Assembly: GCA_019059635.1 (NCBI GenBank)
Contig: JAGVRJ010000013.1
Coordinates: forward strand, 310,001-374,000
DNA: 64,000 bases
Source of the DNA: Proales similis
Taxonomy: Eukaryota > Rotifera > Eurotatoria > Ploima > Proalidae
Direction: 5' to 3'
How positions within the stretch are numbered: the stretch's first letter is position 1; each line of letters opens with the position of its first letter. The notes under the pieces were generated by a model. That model saw only the letters and a list, made by a program, of their open reading frames with translations, was not told where the DNA came from and made no database searches. Of the stretch, positions 58,364 to 64,000 are shown piece after piece. A program made the translations under genes and the position numbers.

Positions 58364-59461
58364 GCGGCAGAAATCTGCTCTATTTGTGCCGCGTAGCAAG
58401 CAAACTGATGAAGCAATCGCTGCTTGGCAATGATTTTCACATCTGTGCGCGATGCCAAGTTTGTGTGTTTATTTTAGTTGAATCGAATGAGTTTGGCCGT
58501 TCTACACTGTGCTGTGTGTGTATGCCGTGTGTGTTTACCATCATCTTTCTCTTTTCTTCGTTTTCTCGTTTCCAACCCGAGCGCATATTTGTCGCATTGT
58601 TTCTCAGCCTTTTGGCTGCTTGTTTGTTCCTATGCACTCGATCGCCCACTCGTTCACTCGAGCCAGCTTTCTATATATGCTTGCGCCGTCTTTTATTCTG
58701 CCTGGGCTCTTTTCTTCCCTAGTTATCGCTCTCGCTTATTATTCAATTGAAGCCGTTCTCCTTTTGCAGAGCACTCGATCAGAGTTCAATCAATATTTCA
58801 AGTTTCGTTTCCAATTGCCCCCTCAACTGGAGCAACTGGATTTTTCGTGGCCGTTTCGTTTTATTCATGGCCGTAATCTCTAACCAGTCTAATAAACGTC
58901 CTTCTTGCTGCTCTTAAAATTAGGCGATTTCTACTTGCCGTAAAACTGTAATGCGCTTCAGTTTTATTCAGCTCTGATACGATTCGGTTTTCTTTTTTAT
59001 CGTCGTATTGCGTCACTTTCACAGAGCGAAAGCAATAGTCAAACGTGTCGATTTTGGTTTGTCTAAGAAAATAGCAAGAAATGAAATTGAATGCCAAGCG
59101 CAATTATGCGTCAAAGATAAAACCTGAGTTAAGGCCTTTTTCTTTATTTTTGAATTTGGAGACTAAGAGAGCGCGTCGCGAGCTCCTTCGCGCATAAAAT
59201 TCTCTGCTCGTTAGTTGAATTATTATTATAACAATATAATCAACGAGTTGCCACATAGCCTCCCCTCCCCCCCTAGACACATACACACACACCACTCACA
59301 CTCGGCCACTCAGCCATAAGCATACACGAAGCATACAAGAGCAAGGCTACTAGCGGGATAATGCTGAGCAGGTTAATGCTTCAAATCAGAGTAACTTGTA
59401 GATTTTGACCGTGTCCATGCGAGCTAGTGCTCTAGAGCTGGCCTTTTAACAGATTAAATCA
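58364..59461. promoter_or_regulatory. Divergent intergenic region
   Basis: About 1.1 kb between two divergent genes. No supported gene; open frames here are low-complexity. Contains a pyrimidine-rich tract around 58540-58620 and a (CA)n-like run at about 59279-59300. Confidence 0.45.
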
Positions 59462-60960
59462 ATGAAGTCGATCGGGAGCCCGGAGTTTGTCAAGTACCTT
59501 TCACTGGTGCTGCTCATCTTGCAAACGACCAGTCTCGTGTTGGTTATGCGCTATTCGCGAACAGTGACCACTGAAGGGGAGCAAAAGCGCTATCTCTCAT
59601 CGACCGCAGTCGTTTGTGCCGAAGTCATGAAGCTGGTCGCTTGTGTTTTCATCATTTGGTTTCAGTCCGGTTTGTTTTACCTGTCGCGTCAGCTCGAAGC
59701 AATCTCGTGCTGACTTGTTGATTTTCAATTCAAGACTACAGCTGGAAATCGACGTTTGCGCAAATCGACCAGGAAATAGTCAAGAAGCCGGGCGAGACCA
59801 TAAAGCTGCTTATTCCGGCCGGCCTTTATACTTTGCAGAACAATTTGCTCTACGTTGCTCTGTCCAATCTCGACGCTGCCACTTACCAAGTGACCTATCA
59901 GCTTAAAATCCTGACCACTGCGCTGTTCAGTGTGATTATGCTCAGCAAGCAGCTGCAAGCTACCAAATGGACCTCGCTCTTTATTCTAACTGTCGGAGTG
60001 GCCTTGGTTCAAGTAATTCAATGAGCTCTTTGTTCAAACTGCTGATTTGCTTTAATTTTTCGACTAATAGTGGCCCAGTTCAAGCGGGCACGAAAACACA
60101 GTCGATAAAGGTTTTCAGGCCAAAATTGTCGGTCTGATCGCAGTGCTGACCGCTTGCTTTAGCAGCGGTTTTGCCGGGGTCTACTTTGAAAAGCTTTTAA
60201 AAGGATCCAAGACCGGCGTTTGGATGCGCAACATTCAGCTAGGTGAATATAGATTCAAACCCTCCCCCTCCCCCCGTGTGTTCAGGCGTTCGTTCATGTC
60301 GATGTTTGACAGGCTTCTTCGGAACCATAATTGGAGTGATAAGCGTCTACACGTATGACTTTAAGCCCGTGACGCAGGACGGCTTTTTCCAGGGCTACAA
60401 TTCAATCGTTTGGACAGTGATCGCTCTTCAAGTGAGTAAAAGCCTGCTAGGCTGCCAAGACTTTGCTTAAGCTATATTTTAAAGGCACTCGGTGGTCTGG
60501 TGATCGCCGCCGTCATCAAATATGCAGACAATATTCTGAAAGGATTCGCCACCTCAATTTCCATCATTCTCTCGTCTCTGGTCTCATTCTTTTTGCTGCG
60601 CGATTTCGTTCCGAGCGGGTAGGTTTGAAAGTCTCTAATCCAACCGTTCATAAGCCCTAATTAGTCTATGTGGCAAGGTTTTTCCTTGTCGGATCTACTC
60701 TGGTTATTGCAGCCACATTCCTGTACGGCTATGAGCCAAAGCCTGCGGTGAGCCATGCAAAATCTAACCCAGGCGTCTAGATCTCCGTTATTCGTTACGT
60801 TTCTAATTCGTATTTATTATTGGTTGATTTAATGTTTTAATTTGAAATCCAGCATCCATTAACCGTTCGAGCTTATTCGACCAACAGTAACCCAAATTAT
60901 ATGAATTGTTCACACAGAGCGAAAGAATTCATCACCGACAATGAACCACCCGTGAAGTGA
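59462..60960 (+). CDS. SLC35A3: UDP-N-acetylglucosamine transporter (SLC35A3 type)
   Basis: A Golgi multipass transporter exchanging UDP-GlcNAc for UMP. Seven exons give 362 aa: 59462-59669, 59735-60012, 60071-60242, 60313-60431, 60485-60618, 60678-60747 and 60853-60960. Signature blocks are almost identical to human SLC35A3: [113 protein letters not shown] and [14 protein letters not shown]-Gal transport (SLC35A2) is the alternative, but the N-terminus and the STAVV block fit A3 best. It supplies the same pathway in which the galactosyltransferases of this window act. Confidence 0.9.
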
Positions 60961-61087
60961 CTGGCCGCAACTTAGCTAATTAACGTTGCTTGTCCGGCGT
61001 CGAGCATTTTTCTACGGGCATCTCTGTTTTCTGCTTTATTCATTCCGCGAAAAATAAATAAATACCAATTGAGCAATGCGGTTCAGT

Positions 61088-63060
61088 TCAGTGAAAGTGC
61101 GCCTCGGCGAGAAGCTCTGGCTTCAAGTAGGTCGCCAATGCGATCAAGATGTTCATGTCTTGCTCGTTGGCCACGTCCATTTCGCGGCTGATGCGTCTGA
61201 TCGAATAGCGTCTTTGGCGCTCAGTGCCGCTGGTTGATCGGGCCATATTTTCACTTGAAATGCTTCGAGTCAACATGAGCCAGTTTTAAAATGCGCTTGC
61301 GAATCCCAACCTCTTTTGTTTGGTCAACTCAATTAAGCTCAGCGCATGAAAGAACAAATGATTTATGCTCGTTTTGATCGCGGCGCAGTTCAACTCCACT
61401 TCCTGGTCGAGCGTCTCAAACTTGATTTGGAAAATCTCACCCTCTGCTTCGAATGTTTCAAAATTCACTTTTGAATCTCACATCATCTAGAATGGCGGCG
61501 ATCAGCTGCGATCGCTCGCCACCTTTCGTGTAGGGCATCGCAAGCTCGACGTATCTGTTCACCGGAAATAAATCGTCTAAACTCGTCAAACTCATCGAAT
61601 TGTAGATCAGCTGAATCATTTCGCGTAAATACTCGTTCCTGTTTAAGATTCAAATTCGAATGCGAGTTAAGTTTGGCTGCCGCTCAATTTACCTCAAACG
61701 GACGAATTCGTCGAACATGGGCGTACGGAATACCTTTTTATTTGAGACGTCAATTAGACTGGTCGACGTGTGTCTCTTGAGCAAAAAGCCCGACGTCAGA
61801 TAAGACGCCAGGTCCAGAGGATTTTCCTTGTTCAACTTGTCAGAATTCAGTTGACAGGCTGAGTCAAGTGTTGAATTACTGTGACTAGGCCCTGGATGAC
61901 GTTGATGGGCGTCAACAGGTCGGCATCGTCCACTGCGTAGCTGCACATCTTCACCAGCTCTTCGGGCGTGAAAGCAATCAACGTGTTTATCATCTTTGCA
62001 AACAAAAAGGCCGAATTAACTTCAACATATCATTGAAATGCCGATTAGACGGGCTGTTTTCCCTACTTTGTTGACTAGGCTGGAGGATTTGCCGACCACA
62101 ATTGTGCTGAAGCTGCTGCACAAGTGAGAGCTGATGGCTGTGATCAGAAATTCGTAGTTCTTTGAGTATTTGCGCATTGAGTGGTCGTTTAGAAAAGTCG
62201 CGCGAACCTCAAACACAAACAAAAAAAGGTAAAGTTCGAGGTGGCCGCGAATAGACGTCTGTGAGTTACTTTCAAGTCAGCCGCAGGCGCAATTGACCTC
62301 TTGCGCATTGCGCTAACACTTGTGCCGAGTTCCAAGATAAAGCGTGTCAGCCGGTCTATGGCTGTTGTGACGTCATCGTCCCGCTAAGTCAAATCCCAAT
62401 CAAATGCGGGCACCACCGATTCGAAGTTAATATTCTTACTCGAGGCAGAATCTCGGCCATCACTTTGTATTCAATAATCACATTTTCAAACCAATTGGCG
62501 AGTATTTCAGGATTTTGGCCGAACAATTCGAGCAGCAGGGCTTTGTAGTGAATTGGCACGATCAGAGTGAAGCTGTTCAGACATGCGGCCGGACTTGAGC
62601 GCTCAGCTTCTCGACCGTTGGCTAGTCGGGCCCTTTGGCCGTTCTGTGCTGCTTCCTGCTGGTTGCAAGAGAGTAAAGTGCACGCATCAAAAAACACTGA
62701 AAATAGAGCGTAGCCGATCTCGTCGATCAAGTAGAGTCGAAACTTATGCTGGCTGTTTAGTCTGTCTTGGTAGAGCTCGCCATTTAGTGTGTGCACTGCG
62801 ATGTACCTCAACAGTCGGTCGTCTAATTCTGGCGTTGAGTTCACTGACCAGTGGTGAACAATTTTCGGTCCGACGATGTTGTCAAATATGGCTAACAGAA
62901 AAGATATTTCAGCGAGCTCACCACAGTCGGGAATAAACACCCGAGTGGTCTGTTCAGAATGAATCTCATCAGCAGACTGACGGTTCGCTTGAGAGCAGCT
63001 ACTGTTCATGTCGTTATCCACATGCAAGCCGTTATTTTGCTTAAAGCTACTTTCGCTCAT
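61088..63060 (-). CDS. C9orf72: C9orf72 homolog (DENN-like guanine nucleotide exchange regulator)
   Basis: C9orf72 forms a complex with SMCR8 and WDR41 that regulates Rab/Arf GTPases, autophagy and lysosomes. The first exon (63060-62440) has a polar leader and then ISFLLAIFDNIVGPKIVHHW and YIAVHTLNGE, matching human LAATFAYWDNILGPRVRHIW and FLANHTLNGE. Later exons give NYEFLITAISSHLC and STIVVGKSSSLVNK, NTLIAFTPEEL, LLTPINVIQGLV, FLLKRHTSTSLID and the C-terminal EQDMNILIALATYLKPELL (human GDLNIIMALAEKIKPGL). Introns of 48-63 nt keep phase, including a 55-nt one with donor gtggcg. An Asn/Gln/Ser-rich leader and an Arg-rich insert near the C-terminus are extra. Ends at TGA, 61088-61090. Confidence 0.9.
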
Positions 63061-63088
63061 TTTTATCCGAGTGATCTGCTGATCGAAA

Positions 63089-63529
63089 TCAGTCCGACAA
63101 ACTGACAGCTACGAGCGTGTGCGCAACTACGAATAGCAGCAGATTCAATGTAAAGTGAAGCGAGAGTACGATGGATTGAATAACGGTTCCACTCGATTGG
63201 TTCTCGCCGACCGCAAACAAAATGACAATCAAAAAGAACAATGTGACTGAAGTCAGAATAAGATTTCCATCAGGGTAGGGCCAAAACTGACTGCCCACTG
63301 AATAGAACTGATGCTGGGCGTTAAGGTCGTTGCGACTAAGCTCGATCGCTTGCGTGTTTTTAAGCAGAATCAAAAGCGCCGCCTGGTAGAGTTGAATGCG
63401 TTCGGCTGTCTTGATCCGGTAGAAGTAGTCAGTCGACAAATAGCTCCTCTGCGCAGTTGATCGAATCAAGTTGTGAGTGCTCTGCGGCCACGGCTCGTCT
63501 TTAAGCGTATGCAATTGGCATTTGATCAT
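63089..63529 (-). CDS. Small two-helix membrane protein, unknown
   Basis: A 146-aa single-exon frame starting at ATG (MIKCQLHTLKDEPWPQ). The N-terminal half is soluble, with an amphipathic YQAALLILLKN. After FWPYPDGN come two transmembrane helices, LILTSVTLFFLIVILFAV and VLSLHFTLNLLLFVVAHTLV, and a four-residue tail. I do not recognise the family. Its stop is 28 nt upstream of the C9orf72 ATG on the same strand, so the two may share a transcript. The helical hairpin and codon usage like its neighbours support real coding. Confidence 0.6.
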   Translation of the reverse strand: MIKCQLHTLKDEPWPQSTHNLIRSTAQRSYLSTDYFYRIKTAERIQLYQAALLILLKNTQAIELSRNDLNAQHQFYSVGSQFWPYPDGNLILTSVTLFFLIVILFAVGENQSSGTVIQSIVLSLHFTLNLLLFVVAHTLVAVSLSD

Positions 63530-63789
63530 GTGACCGGCGGTTCTCGAGCGACAACTTTTATTTCAATTCTAATTTTAACAACGTTTATGTTCTGTTTAGA
63601 TTAGATTTCGGCTGCTACCGGTCTGTCGTCTAGCTATATAACGCAGTGGTCGGATTGCTTGCAAGGAAGCTAAATTTAGATATCGATCGACTTGCCGCCG
63701 CATTTCTCACCAGCATAATAGGACGCGATTATTTCATCGCTTTCAAGCACTACTCACCCGTTGGAGCGAGAGAAGCCTCTGCCGCCCTA
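63530..63789. promoter_or_regulatory. Bidirectional promoter region
   Basis: Separates divergent starts. A TATATAA-like element (agctatataacgc) lies at about 63633-63640 on the plus strand side. Confidence 0.45.
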
Positions 63790-63903
63790 ATGAATACAAC
63801 GCTTGTTGCGAGGCCCGATGAGGCAGATAAATACGTTTTATATGCGAGACTAGATAACGCCAAAACGTTGTACAATCTGGCCAAAGCCGTCAACTTTAAA
63901 GAG
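63790..63903 (+). CDS. RAD1: Cell-cycle checkpoint protein RAD1, first coding exon (gene runs off the window)
   Basis: RAD1 is one ring subunit of the 9-1-1 DNA-damage clamp. Only 38 codons are visible before the GTAATT donor at 63904: MNTTLVARPDEADKYVLYAR, then LDNAKTLYNLAKAVNFKE. This aligns with human YSLVASLDNVRNLSTILKAIHFRE, including the exon end. The upstream frame continues without an ATG, so MNTT is the likely start. Head-to-head with the small membrane protein gene, 260 bp apart, suggesting a shared bidirectional promoter. Assignment rests on a short match. Confidence 0.7.
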
Positions 63904-64000
63904 GTAATTTAGTCAAAAAGGCAACTCGAGCCCTCATCGGTAGAGGTCAACTTTTTAATTTAAAATTCCATCAAATCTAACAAAACAACCCCATCAAACT

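Noticed and set aside
58384..58883. Plus-strand frames in the divergent intergenic region
   Set aside because: Two overlapping frames rich in Phe, Leu, Ser and Cys reflect a pyrimidine-rich tract, not a gene.

Overview
This is nuclear DNA from a compact-genome animal. Genes are dense, most introns are about 45-65 nt with GT/AG ends, and many 3'UTRs appear very short. The gene set is metazoan: SPEF2, dystroglycan, virilizer, C9orf72, COP9 subunit 3, and a tincar-like protein I associate mainly with protostomes. SPEF2 implies motile cilia or flagellated sperm. I read it as a small invertebrate, probably a protostome, and cannot place the phylum. All gene models come from reading frames, splice signals and recalled family motifs; no search was run.

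Layout. 1-7047 (+): 3' part of SPEF2, whose 5' end is outside the window. 7461-7955 (+): an orphan 146-aa gene. 9309-11726 (+): tincar-like membrane protein, converging on dystroglycan (11931-14202, -). 14203-17579: 3.4 kb without a convincing gene. 17580-23827 (-): virilizer (VIRMA). 24415-31301 (-): type II membrane alpha-glucosidase with two GH31 domains, like maltase-glucoamylase or sucrase-isomaltase. 32179-33034 (+): RPL23A. 33402-37425 (+): a second, secreted single-domain GH31 enzyme. 37590-38680 (-): thiopurine S-methyltransferase.

39164-44643 is a duplicated block. It holds a complete COP9 subunit 3 gene (41783-43202, +), a truncated copy of that gene's 3' end (39200-39594), and two beta-1,4-galactosyltransferase genes (39838-40930 and 43446-44643, -). 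45090-49030 (+): two tandem SLC37-like transporters sharing an almost identical 666-bp core. 49311-54022 (+): TFB1M, TBCC, COA4 and EARS2, tightly packed; three of the four act in mitochondria. 54395-56794 (+): an intronless 799-aa seven-transmembrane receptor with a large ectodomain. 57020-58363 (-): ankyrin-like protein. 59462-60960 (+): SLC35A3-type nucleotide-sugar transporter. 61088-63060 (-): C9orf72. 63089-63529 (-): a small membrane protein ending 28 nt before the C9orf72 start. 63790 to the right edge (+): first coding exon of RAD1.

Themes. Three GH31 catalytic domains sit around a ribosomal protein gene. A UDP-sugar transporter and two galactosyltransferases represent Golgi glycosylation. 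Very short same-strand gaps (28, 61, 117 and 160 nt) suggest polycistronic transcription. The clearest unusual signals are those gaps, the gene-conversion-like tract in the transporters, the duplication with an internal deletion, two 14-nt microexons, and the orphan receptor.
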